Source of the DNA: Mesorhizobium caraganae
Lineage (GTDB): Bacteria; Pseudomonadota; Alphaproteobacteria; Rhizobiales; Rhizobiaceae
DNA length: 64,000 bases
Reading direction: 5' to 3'
Assembly (NCBI RefSeq): GCF_016836705.1
Contig: NZ_JAFCGY010000011.1
Span: forward strand, 99,854-163,853
Shown: positions 25,722 through 34,191 of the stretch, in pieces
Position numbering within the stretch: position 1 is the stretch's first letter
Layout of the letters: each line of letters begins with the position of its first letter
Notes under the pieces: model-generated
Seen by the model: only the letters and a program-made list of their open reading frames with translations
What the model was told of the DNA's origin: nothing
Database searches by the model: none
Translations under genes and position numbers: made by a program

Positions 25722-28400
25722 ATGTGTGCGAAGTCACATTGCCGCGCTCTCTTCACGGGCTATCGTGAGCGGCCCGCCATGGTGGGAAAACTCCGATCAT
25801 ATGAGACGACAATGATGCTTCTGGAACGGCAGACGCAGCTGCAGCAGCTGGAGACCTTGCTTGGCGATGCAATCAACGGCCATGGCCGTGTCGCGGTGCT
25901 GGTGGGCGAGGCAGGCGCCGGCAAGACGGCGCTCGTCGAGGCGTTGGTGGCCCGTGTCGGGCAGAGCGCGGCGACGTTGCGCAGCGCTTGCGAGGATCTG
26001 TCGATCCCCGATCCGCTGGGGCCGCTCTACGATCTGGCCCGTGAGGCGCAATGGGCGTTGCCGCGCGCGATCGACGCCCGGCATGGGCAGAGATTGCCGC
26101 TGTTTTCCGATGCGCTCGACGCATTTGCGGCGAAGGGACCGAGCCTGCTGGTGATCGAAGACCTGCACTGGGCCGACGATGCGACGCTCGACTTCGTGCG
26201 CTTCCTTGGCCGGCGTATCGCCAACACCCACATCCTGCTGTTGCTCACGGCGCGCACCGACCGCAGCGAAGGACAGATACGCGTGCGGCGCGCGCTGGGC
26301 GAAATCCCGGCAGGCAGCGTGGCGCGCATCGACGTGCCGCTGCTCAGCGAGGCGGCCGTGCTGTCGCTTGCCGATGCGGCCGGCCGCGACGGCGACGCCA
26401 TCTACCGGGCGACCGCCGGCAATGCCTTCTTCGTCACCGAATTGCTGTCAGCCGAAAATGAAACGGCGCTGCCGGCAAGCGTGCGCGACGCCGTGCTGGC
26501 GCGGGCCGAGCGGCTCTCGGTTGGCGCCCGGGCGATGCTCGATGCGGTGTCGGTGTTTCCGCGGCGGGCCGACGCCTGGGCCTTGCAGGGCCTGTGTGGC
26601 GTTGCCAGCGCCGGCCAGCTTGCCGAGTGCGTCGCCAATGGCGTGCTCGATGATCTGGGCGATGGCTACGCCTTTCGCCACGACATTGCGCGGCGCGCCA
26701 TCGAAATGATGCTGACGACATCACACAGGCGGCAATTCAACCAGCGTGCCCTGGCTGCGCTGCTCGAGAATGGCGACGTCTCCAGCGGTCGCCTGGTGCA
26801 TCATGCGGTCGAGGCCCACAATCTGGCGGCGGTGCGCGAACTTGCGCCGATCGCCGCGCGCGAGGCGTCGCGCGTCGGCGCCCATCGCGATGCCGCCGGC
26901 TACTACGAGATCGCCTTGCAGCAGGCCGACAGCCTGCCGGCCACGGAACGTGCGGAACTCTACGAGAGACATGCCTTCGAATGCCACCTCATCGGCAAGA
27001 TCGCCGACGCGCTCGCGTCGCAGGGACAGGCACGACGACTGCATCAGGCCAACGGCAACAGGCTGAAGGAAGGCGATAGCCTGAGATGGCTTTCCCGACT
27101 GAGCGAAATGGGCGACGACCGCGAGGCGGCGGCCGCTTTCGGGGCCGAGGCAGTGGCGATGCTGGAAGCTGCTCCCGCCGGTCCGGAACTCGCCATGGCC
27201 TATTCGAACCTTTCCCATCTGGCGATGCTGTCGGAAAGGGTGGAGGACACGCTGTTCTATGGCGAGAAGGCGGCGGCGCTGGCCGGGCGCATGAACCGGC
27301 CCGACATAGCCTCGCATGCCCTCAACAATGTCGGCTGCGTCGAGCAGTGGCTGGATCCGGCTGCTGGGCGCCAGCGCCTCGACCAAAGCCTTGAAATCGC
27401 GCTGCAGGGCAATTTCCAGGAGCACGCCGCGCGCGCCTTCACCAATCGCGCCTGCTTCGAGATCACCCAGATGAGCTACGACGCGGCGCGGCCGATGCTT
27501 GAGAGCGGCATCCACTATTGCACCGAAAACGACCTCGGCACATGGCGCGACTATCTCAGGGGCATGCTGGCCGATGTACAGCTGCGCCAGGGCCAATGGG
27601 ACGAGGCCGCCACAACGGCGACCGACGTCATCGACAATGAGCGGACAACGACGGTGGGCCGGTTTCCGGCGCTGCTGGCGTTGGCGAAACTGCGCCTGAG
27701 GCGCGGTGATCCGTCGGCCGAGCCCTTGTTTGCCGAAATGGCGCGGTTCGTCGGAAGTGGTGCGGACCTGCAGATGCTGAGTTCATACGCAGCGCTGATG
27801 GCGGAGCAGGCATGGCTGGGGCTGACCGACAAAGAGGAGGCGCTGGCGCTGATCGCGCGCGCCGAAACGCCGGTGCGCTCGCGCGCCCATGTCGGCGAGC
27901 TGGCGCTGTGGCGAACATTGCTCGCTCCGGACATGCCGGCCGGCGATACTGCCGATATGGCCAAGCCATACCGACTGCTTTTGACCGGCGACTGGCGTTC
28001 GGCTTCGGCATTGTGGGCCGAATTGAATGCGCCGTACGAACGCGCTCTGGCGCTCATCCTTGGCGATGAAGAGGGGCAGCGGCTGGCGTTGGACATCTTT
28101 GATGGCCTGGGGGCAAGGCCGGCTGCCCAGCGCCTGCGCGATATCATGCGCAAGAACGGCATTGGCGGCATCGCCCGCGGCCCGCGCCGGTCGACACGCG
28201 CCAACGTGGCCGGCCTCACCTTGCGCCAGATGCAGGTGCTGCAGCTGATCGAACGCGGCTTGTCCAACAAGCGGATCGCCGAGCAGTTGACGATTTCGCC
28301 GAAGACGGTCGATCACCACGTCTCGGCGGTGCTGGGCAAGCTGGATGCGGTGTCGCGCGGCGAAGCGACCGCCGCGGCGCGCGATTCCGGGTTGTTGTGA
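25722..28400 (+). CDS. Large ATPase LuxR-family transcriptional regulator (MalT/LAL-like)
   Basis: This protein of about 890 residues joins an N-terminal AAA/STAND ATPase, a TPR-like middle and a C-terminal LuxR helix-turn-helix. The Walker A is VGEAGAGKTALVEAL and the Walker B is LLVIEDLHWADD. The DNA-binding end reads LTLRQMQVLQLIERGLSNKR then IAEQLTISPKTVDHHVSAVL, a canonical GerE/LuxR motif. Such regulators bind a small effector through the middle region and then activate genes. The GTG/ATG choice is open: 25722 (MCAKSHCRAL) has aagagg 7 bases upstream, while 25812 or 25815 (MLLERQTQLQQLE) begins the conserved domain. It is divergent from the DUF4242 gene. Confidence 0.9.
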   Translation: MCAKSHCRALFTGYRERPAMVGKLRSYETTMMLLERQTQLQQLETLLGDAINGHGRVAVLVGEAGAGKTALVEALVARVGQSAATLRSACEDLSIPDPLGPLYDLAREAQWALPRAIDARHGQRLPLFSDALDAFAAKGPSLLVIEDLHWADDATLDFVRFLGRRIANTHILLLLTARTDRSEGQIRVRRALGEIPAGSVARIDVPLLSEAAVLSLADAAGRDGDAIYRATAGNAFFVTELLSAENETALPASVRDAVLARAERLSVGARAMLDAVSVFPRRADAWALQGLCGVASAGQLAECVANGVLDDLGDGYAFRHDIARRAIEMMLTTSHRRQFNQRALAALLENGDVSSGRLVHHAVEAHNLAAVRELAPIAAREASRVGAHRDAAGYYEIALQQADSLPATERAELYERHAFECHLIGKIADALASQGQARRLHQANGNRLKEGDSLRWLSRLSEMGDDREAAAAFGAEAVAMLEAAPAGPELAMAYSNLSHLAMLSERVEDTLFYGEKAAALAGRMNRPDIASHALNNVGCVEQWLDPAAGRQRLDQSLEIALQGNFQEHAARAFTNRACFEITQMSYDAARPMLESGIHYCTENDLGTWRDYLRGMLADVQLRQGQWDEAATTATDVIDNERTTTVGRFPALLALAKLRLRRGDPSAEPLFAEMARFVGSGADLQMLSSYAALMAEQAWLGLTDKEEALALIARAETPVRSRAHVGELALWRTLLAPDMPAGDTADMAKPYRLLLTGDWRSASALWAELNAPYERALALILGDEEGQRLALDIFDGLGARPAAQRLRDIMRKNGIGGIARGPRRSTRANVAGLTLRQMQVLQLIERGLSNKRIAEQLTISPKTVDHHVSAVLGKLDAVSRGEATAAARDSGLL

Positions 28401-28440
28401 GATCCCAACAGGTTTCGTTGTTTTAGCGAGGGGGACAAAG

Positions 28441-28507
28441 GCCAGCGCTGGCGCTGCCCCTCATCCGGCCCTGCGGGCCACCTTCTCCCCGTGGAACGGG
28501 GAGAAGG
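28441..28507. repeat. Rhizobial RIME-like palindromic repeat
   Basis: Three palindromes lie in a row: gccagcgctggc (28441-28452), ggccc-tgc-gggcc (28467-28479) and a 12-bp stem with a 3-base loop (28481-28507, ccttctccccgt/acggggagaagg). The core resembles the widespread cctcatccggccc...ccttctcccc element of Rhizobiaceae. It fills the gap between the convergent LuxR-family and secA genes and may act as a two-way terminator. Confidence 0.7.
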
Positions 28508-28516
28508 AAGACGACG

Positions 28517-31249
28517 TTACGCAAACGCGCCGTGGCAGTGCTTGTATTTCTTGCCGGAGCCGCAGGGGCAGGCTTCGTTGCGGCCGACCTTGCCCCAGGT
28601 CGCCTGGTTGTTCGGATCACGATCCTCGGGAGCGACGATGGCGTTGCTCTCCTGGCGGACCAGAAGTGCGGTCTCGCCGCCCTGGAAGTCGTCCTCGCCA
28701 GTGGTGCCGTCAATGTGGCTGCCGAACATGTCGGGCGCTTCGGGCGGCGGCGCTTCGGCGGCCTGGCGAACCAGTTCGACGCGCATCAATTGCGCGGTGA
28801 CTGCCTGGCGCAGATTGCCGAGCAGTGCCTGGAACAGCTCAAACGCCTCGCCCTTGTATTCCTGCAGCGGATCGCGCTGGGCGTAGCCGCGGAAGCCAAC
28901 GACCGAACGCAGATGGTCGAGATTGACGATATGCTCGCGCCACAGGTGGTCGAGCGTCTGCAGCACCACCGAACGTTCGACATAGCTCATCACGTCGGGG
29001 CCGAAGCGCTCGGCGCGCTCCTTGGCGGCGGCGTCGGCGGCCTCGGTCAGGCGCTCGCGGATGTCGTCCTCGGCAATGCCTTCTTCCTTGACCCAGTCCT
29101 CGACCGGCAGATCGAGATTGAGGAATTCGGCGACTTCGGCCTTGAGGCCGGCGACGTTCCACTGCTCGGCATAGGCATTTTCGGGGATGTTCTTGGTGAC
29201 GATCTCCTCGATGACGCCTTCGCGCATCTCGGCGATCGTCTCGGACAGGCCTTCGCCGTCCATCAATTCGATGCGCTGCTCGAACACCACCTTGCGCTGG
29301 TCGTTCGACACGTCGTCGTATTTCAACAGGTTCTTGCGGATGTCGAAGTTGCGCGCCTCGACCTTCTTCTGCGCCTTTTCGAGCGCCTTGTTGATCCACG
29401 GATGGATGATGGCCTCATCTTCCTTGAGGCCGAGCTTCTGCAGCATGCCATCCATGCGCTCGGAACCGAAGATGCGCATCAGATCGTCCTGCAGCGACAG
29501 GAAGAATTTCGAACGGCCGGGGTCGCCCTGGCGGCCGGAACGGCCGCGAAGCTGGTTGTCGATGCGGCGCGATTCATGGCGCTCGGTGGCCAGCACGTAG
29601 AGGCCGCCGGCGGCCAGCGCCTTGTCCTTCAGGCGCTCGACATCGGCAATGATTTCCTTTTCGCGCGCCTCGCGCTCGGGGCCCGCAGGCATGTCGCCCA
29701 GTTCGTCCTCGATGCGCATCTCGGCGTTGCCGCCGAGCTTGATGTCGGTGCCGCGTCCCGCCATGTTGGTGGCGATGGTGATGGCACCGGGCTTGCCGGC
29801 CTGGGCGACGATGGCCGCCTCGCGCTCGTGATGGCGGGCGTTCAGCACCTCGAAATCCTTGAACCCTTCCTTGCGCAGGCGCTCGGCCAGCTGCTCGGAT
29901 TTTTCAATGGAGGTGGTGCCGACCAGCGTCGGCTGGCCCTTGGCGCGCGCTTCCTTGATTTCCTTGACGATCGCCTTGTACTTCTCCTCGACCGTCCGGT
30001 AGACCTCGTCGTCCTCATCCTTGCGGATAACCGGCAGATTGGTCGGGATCTCGGTGACTTCGAGGCCGTAGATGTTGCCGAACTCCTCGGCCTCGGTCAG
30101 CGCCGTGCCGGTCATGCCGGACAGCTTCTTGTACAGGCGGAAATAGTTCTGGAAGGTGACGGAGGCCAGCGTCTGGTTTTCCGGCTGGATCGCCACATGC
30201 TCCTTGGCTTCGAGCGCCTGGTGCAGGCCTTCCGAATATCGGCGTCCCGGCATCATGCGGCCGGTGAACTCGTCGATGATGACGATCTCGCCGTTGCGGA
30301 CGATGTAGTCCTTGTCCTTCTGGAACAGCCGGTGCGCCTTCAGCGCGTTGTTGACGTGGTGAACGATGGCGACGTTCTCGACGTCATAGAGCGACTCGCC
30401 CTTCAGCAGGCCGGCCGCGCGCAGCAGGTTTTCCAGCTTCTCGGTGCCTTCCTCGGTGAAGGTCGAGGTCTTCTGCTTCTCGTCGATCTCGTAGTCTGCC
30501 GGGTCGAGCTGCAGCATGAAGGCGTCGATGGTGTTGTACATTTCCGAACGGTCCTCGAGCGGACCGGAAATGATCAGCGGCGTGCGCGCCTCATCGACCA
30601 GGATGGAATCGACTTCGTCGACGATCGCGTAATTGTGGCCGCGCTGCACCATCTGGGCGCGCTCGTACTTCATGTTGTCGCGCAGATAGTCGAAACCGAG
30701 CTCGTTGTTGGTGGCGTAGGTAACATCGGCGGCGTAGGCGACGCGGCGCTCCTCATCGGAGAGACCATGGACGATGACGCCGACCGAAAGGCCGAGGAAT
30801 TTGTAGACGCGGCCCATCCATTCGGAGTCGCGCGTGGCGAGGTAGTCGTTGACGGTGACGACGTGGACGCCCTTGCCGGCCAGCGCGTTGAGATAGACGG
30901 GTAGGGTGGCGACCAGCGTCTTGCCCTCGCCGGTGCGCATTTCGGCGATGCCGCCATTGTGCAGCACCATGCCGCCGATCAGCTGCACATCGAAGGGGCG
31001 CATGCCGAGCACGCGGCGCGCCGCCTCGCGGGCGGTGGCGAAGGCCGGTATCAGCAGGTCATCTAGGGTGGCGCCGTTGGCGATATCTTGGCGGAATTTT
31101 TCCGTGCGCGCCTGAAGTTCGGCGTCGGTCAACGCCCGCATCTCGTTTTCCATGGCGTTGATCGCCTCGACACGCGGCCGGGTCGCCTTGACGCGGCGAT
31201 CATTTGAGGAGCCGAAAACCTTACGGGCGAGACCGCCGAGACTGACCAT
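28517..31249 (-). CDS. secA: Protein translocase ATPase SecA
   Basis: The product (910 residues, the usual size) is the motor that drives unfolded preproteins through SecYEG. It starts MVSLGGLARKVFGSSNDRRV. The first ATP-binding site has MRTGEGKTLVATLP, the DEAD-like motif reads IVDEVDSILVDEARTPL, and the later nucleotide domain has ATNMAGRGTDIKLGG. The C-terminal zinc-binding tail, ACPCGSGKKYKHCHG, which binds SecB, is intact. It is transcribed leftwards and divergent from the parvulin gene; the 242 bases between contain a small tctcaa-tc-ttgaga palindrome at 31272-31285. Confidence 0.98.
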   Translation of the reverse strand: MVSLGGLARKVFGSSNDRRVKATRPRVEAINAMENEMRALTDAELQARTEKFRQDIANGATLDDLLIPAFATAREAARRVLGMRPFDVQLIGGMVLHNGGIAEMRTGEGKTLVATLPVYLNALAGKGVHVVTVNDYLATRDSEWMGRVYKFLGLSVGVIVHGLSDEERRVAYAADVTYATNNELGFDYLRDNMKYERAQMVQRGHNYAIVDEVDSILVDEARTPLIISGPLEDRSEMYNTIDAFMLQLDPADYEIDEKQKTSTFTEEGTEKLENLLRAAGLLKGESLYDVENVAIVHHVNNALKAHRLFQKDKDYIVRNGEIVIIDEFTGRMMPGRRYSEGLHQALEAKEHVAIQPENQTLASVTFQNYFRLYKKLSGMTGTALTEAEEFGNIYGLEVTEIPTNLPVIRKDEDDEVYRTVEEKYKAIVKEIKEARAKGQPTLVGTTSIEKSEQLAERLRKEGFKDFEVLNARHHEREAAIVAQAGKPGAITIATNMAGRGTDIKLGGNAEMRIEDELGDMPAGPEREAREKEIIADVERLKDKALAAGGLYVLATERHESRRIDNQLRGRSGRQGDPGRSKFFLSLQDDLMRIFGSERMDGMLQKLGLKEDEAIIHPWINKALEKAQKKVEARNFDIRKNLLKYDDVSNDQRKVVFEQRIELMDGEGLSETIAEMREGVIEEIVTKNIPENAYAEQWNVAGLKAEVAEFLNLDLPVEDWVKEEGIAEDDIRERLTEAADAAAKERAERFGPDVMSYVERSVVLQTLDHLWREHIVNLDHLRSVVGFRGYAQRDPLQEYKGEAFELFQALLGNLRQAVTAQLMRVELVRQAAEAPPPEAPDMFGSHIDGTTGEDDFQGGETALLVRQESNAIVAPEDRDPNNQATWGKVGRNEACPCGSGKKYKHCHGAFA

Positions 31250-31491
31250 CCAATGGTCCTTTCGATAGAATTCTCAATCTTGAGATGAGCGCCGGCGGCC
31301 CCATCAATTCCGCGTGAAACGCAGACAAACGCAAAAAGCGCCCGGAAAACGGTTCTGGACGCAAAGTCGTTGGACAGATAAGAGGGGGCTCAACTGATGT
31401 CAACGCCGCGTTAGCCCTATGGGCAGCGCCAAATTCCGCCACAATCCGGCTGATCTGCAAGCCCGACCAATCCCCCTTGGAGTTAATCTTG

Positions 31492-32409
31492 ATGTCCTTA
31501 CTGTTTCGCCGTGCGTCGCTCGCCAGCCTTGGCCTGGTCTTCGGCCTGTCGGCTCTTTCGCTGTCGCCTGTCATGGCCCAGGAAGCCGCTCCCGCACCGG
31601 CCGATGCTGCAGCGCCCGCCGCCGCACCCGTCGATCCCAACGCGGTCGTCGCCACTGTCAATGGCGAGAAGCTGACCGAGGCGGACCTTGGGCTTGCCGA
31701 GGGTGAGCTGTCGCAGCAGTTCGCGCAGTTGCCGCCCGAGCAGCGCCGCGCCGCCGCCCTTTCCGCGGCCATCGAGATTCGCGTCATGGCCGCCCAGGCA
31801 GTCACCACCGGGCTCGACAAGGATCCCGAATTCCAGCGCCGCATGGCGTTCCTGCAGCAGCGCGCGCTGCATGGCGAGATGGTCGAAAAGGGCGTCGTCG
31901 ACAAGGTTACCGACGCCGAGGTGCGTGCCCGCTACGACCAGGAAATCGCCAGCACGCCGCCGGTCAATGAGGTTCATGCCCGTCACATCCTCGTGAAGAC
32001 GAAGGAAGAAGCCGAGGCGATCATCAAGCAGCTCGACGGCGGCGCCGATTTCCAGAAGCTCGCCAACGAGCACACCAGCGATCCCTCGGGTAAGACCAAT
32101 GGCGGCGATCTCGGCTGGTTCGGCCCGGGCCAGATGGTGCCGGAATTCGACAAGGCGGCATTCGCGCTCGACGTCGGCAAATACACCAAGGAGCCGGTGC
32201 AGTCGCAGTTCGGCTGGCACGTCATCAAGCTCGAGGACAAGCGCACCAAACAGCCGCCGGCGTTCGACGACGTCAAGGACCAGGCCAAGCAGGCGGTCAT
32301 CCGCGACAAGTATTTTGCGCTGGTCAAGCAGCTGCGCGGCGCCGCCAAGGTCGAAATCCCGGACGCCAATTTGAAGAAGGCCGTCGACACGATGGAAGCC
32401 GGCAAGTAG
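31492..32409 (+). CDS. Parvulin-type peptidyl-prolyl cis-trans isomerase (periplasmic)
   Basis: This 305-residue protein has a signal peptide (MSLLFRRASLASLGLVFGLS, cut near AMAQ-E), a Pro/Ala-rich linker, a chaperone-like helical part and a parvulin domain. The parvulin part contains EVHARHILVKTKEEAEAIIK, GGDLGWFGPGQMVPEFDKAA and FGWHVIKLEDKR. It helps outer-membrane and periplasmic proteins fold, like SurA/PrsA. The ATG at 31492 has ggag 9 bases upstream; the frame extends five codons to a TTG at 31477. In related genomes it often neighbours secA and argJ. Confidence 0.93.
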   Translation: MSLLFRRASLASLGLVFGLSALSLSPVMAQEAAPAPADAAAPAAAPVDPNAVVATVNGEKLTEADLGLAEGELSQQFAQLPPEQRRAAALSAAIEIRVMAAQAVTTGLDKDPEFQRRMAFLQQRALHGEMVEKGVVDKVTDAEVRARYDQEIASTPPVNEVHARHILVKTKEEAEAIIKQLDGGADFQKLANEHTSDPSGKTNGGDLGWFGPGQMVPEFDKAAFALDVGKYTKEPVQSQFGWHVIKLEDKRTKQPPAFDDVKDQAKQAVIRDKYFALVKQLRGAAKVEIPDANLKKAVDTMEAGK

Positions 32410-32429
32410 GCCAGCGTCGAAAAGCATAC

Positions 32430-32460
32430 AAAAGGGCGCCGTTTGGCGCCCTTTTCGTTT
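32430..32460 (+). terminator. Rho-independent terminator after the parvulin gene
   Basis: An 11-bp stem (32430-32440 and 32445-32455; aaaagggcgcc/ggcgccctttt) with a 4-base loop is followed by cttttcgttt. It lies 20 bases after the parvulin stop. Confidence 0.85.
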
Positions 32461-32480
32461 CGATCCCTAGCTGGCGAAAG

Positions 32481-33425
32481 TCAGCGATAGTGGGTGGAGG
32501 CCTTGAACGCCGCCGGATCGCCTGCGGCAAGGGCACCGGTGAATTCGGGGATGCGCACCAGAAGCATCATCGCCCAGAACAGCGGCCAGTCCGTCCAGCG
32601 GCAAAACGACGTGCCGACGGCCTGCGCCGTCTGCCGGTTTTCCTTGAAGGATGTTTTCACCGCCCGCCAGGCGAGGCCCAGCCTCGAACGTCGGCCCTTC
32701 GTCAGCAGATCCATGCGCGCGTATTGGTAGCCCTTGTTGCGCCTGACATCCCAGATGAAGCCCAGGCCCTCATAGGCGTGGATCGAGACCGCCTCGGTGG
32801 CCACCTCCATGGCCACGCCATCCCTCAGCATCGCGTGCTGCCGCAGATGCGAGGAGACGAAAGGTCCGTGGTCGGCTTCGAAGCGATAGCGTTCGAGAAC
32901 CGGCCGTCGGTACAGAGCGCCATTGTTGCTGACATGGATGATCTGGCCGTTGCGGTTGCGGCGCTCAATGAAGCCGCGGTCGAGCAGCGACATCACCCGC
33001 ATCATCATGGTGTCCTTGCCGTAAGTGGTGCGGCCGGAAATCGCATCGATCTTCGGGTTTTTCACGACAGCTTCGTAAAGGATCGCCAGCCATCCGGGCC
33101 GCGTCAGGCAGTCGGCCTCGACGACGGCGACGAGGTCATGGCGGCAATAGGCGAGTGCTGCGTCCTTCAGTTGCGAGGACTCGTCGCTGTCATGCGTCGC
33201 GACGATCACCGAAGGGCGGGAAAAGGCCGGTTTCCCGTCGAACTCGGCTGCAATCTCGGCAGTATGGCCCTCGGGCAGCATGAGGATGATTTCAGCCGGA
33301 ACGCCGCGTGCATCCTGCGCATAGGCGCGCACTGCCCGGCGCAGTTCCTCGTCGCCATCCGGCGTCAGATAGTCGGAAACGATGATCAGGCTGACGAGCA
33401 GCACAGGCGATGTAATTTCGGTCAA
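32481..33425 (-). CDS. Glycosyltransferase, family 2-like
   Basis: The 314-residue product has a GT-A-type glycosyltransferase domain. The first strand is VSLIIVSDYLTPDG, and the metal-binding region reads VAVVEADCLTRPGWLAILYE, with EAD in the position of the DxD motif. A conserved SNNGALYRRPVL segment sits in the acceptor half, and a hydrophobic segment (WPLFWAMMLLVRIP) near the C-terminus suggests membrane attachment. The sugar transferred is unknown. The ATG lies 18 bases after the TetR gene stop, so the regulator and this gene probably share a transcript. These genes interrupt a parvulin-argJ arrangement seen in relatives. Confidence 0.85.
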   Translation of the reverse strand: MTEITSPVLLVSLIIVSDYLTPDGDEELRRAVRAYAQDARGVPAEIILMLPEGHTAEIAAEFDGKPAFSRPSVIVATHDSDESSQLKDAALAYCRHDLVAVVEADCLTRPGWLAILYEAVVKNPKIDAISGRTTYGKDTMMMRVMSLLDRGFIERRNRNGQIIHVSNNGALYRRPVLERYRFEADHGPFVSSHLRQHAMLRDGVAMEVATEAVSIHAYEGLGFIWDVRRNKGYQYARMDLLTKGRRSRLGLAWRAVKTSFKENRQTAQAVGTSFCRWTDWPLFWAMMLLVRIPEFTGALAAGDPAAFKASTHYR

Positions 33426-33443
33426 GTCGCCCCCCGGCGATTG

Positions 33444-34034
33444 TCAGGGATTGCGAGAGATCCCTCTCAGGACATAACCGACCGTGGTGTGTATTGCCAT
33501 CTCATCTTCGTCAAGCCGGTTGGTCAGCAAATGCTTCCAGGCATAGGAAGCCACGAGGTCGGCGACCAGCGCCGCATCGATATCGGCGGCAACCTCGCCT
33601 CGCGCCTTGGCGCGCTCGATAATCCGGGCGGTGTGGGACCGACGTCCATCGGCATAGCCGTTCAGGGCCACGGCCGCTGCTTCATCGGACTGCGCTTCGG
33701 CCACCAAGGACCGAAATACGCTGCCCGAGGATGTGTCGCGCCAATGCGCGAAGAGATTCCTCAGGAACCCGACGAGATCGTCCTCGAGATCGCCGGTATC
33801 GGGGACGGCGACGCGCTTTTGCCGCTTGTAGACCTCCAGCAGCAAGGCGGCCTTGCTCGGCCACCAGCGATAGATCGTGGGTTTGCCGGCGCGTGCACGC
33901 CGCGCGACGGCTTCGATGGAAAAGCCGGCATAGCCGGCCTCGACCAGCACCGCTTCCGCGGCCTCGAGAATGGCCTCGGCACTGTCGGGATTGCGCCGCG
34001 CCCCGATCGATCTGCGCGCCGGATCCTCGCCCAT
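33444..34034 (-). CDS. TetR/AcrR family transcriptional regulator
   Basis: The 196-residue product has a TetR N-terminal helix-turn-helix: ILEAAEAVLVEAGYAGFSIE, then AVARRARAGKPTIYRWWPSK. The rest is the ligand-binding helical domain. The ATG at 34034 (MGEDPARRSIGARR) has gagga 6 bases upstream and is better than the ATG at 34085. A 15-bp palindrome, gaaacggcccgtttc, lies 54-68 bases upstream and could be its operator. The glycosyltransferase gene follows 18 bases downstream. Confidence 0.93.
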   Translation of the reverse strand: MGEDPARRSIGARRNPDSAEAILEAAEAVLVEAGYAGFSIEAVARRARAGKPTIYRWWPSKAALLLEVYKRQKRVAVPDTGDLEDDLVGFLRNLFAHWRDTSSGSVFRSLVAEAQSDEAAAVALNGYADGRRSHTARIIERAKARGEVAADIDAALVADLVASYAWKHLLTNRLDEDEMAIHTTVGYVLRGISRNP

Positions 34035-34087
34035 GTCTGTCCTCGCCAACACTTTCGCCGGCAATATAGGTGAGCCGGCAGTCAAAC

Positions 34088-34102
34088 GAAACGGCCCGTT
34101 TC
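34088..34102. promoter_or_regulatory. Palindrome upstream of the TetR gene, candidate operator
   Basis: gaaacgg-c-ccgtttc is an odd palindrome with 7-bp arms. It lies 54-68 bases before the TetR regulator start, in the 157 bases between this gene and the caspase-like gene. TetR proteins usually bind palindromes of 15-20 bp near their own promoters. Confidence 0.45.
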
Positions 34103-34191
34103 AAGCGATATTGTCGAAGTCGGGAATCGCAGTGCAGCAGATATGCTTGGGGGCAGGGCGGCGCATGCCTGAAGCTCGCCCGCGGCGGCGA

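Noticed and set aside
28532..30904. A 790-residue plus-strand open frame opposite secA
   Set aside because: It is a GC-rich antisense shadow of secA without a recognisable domain.
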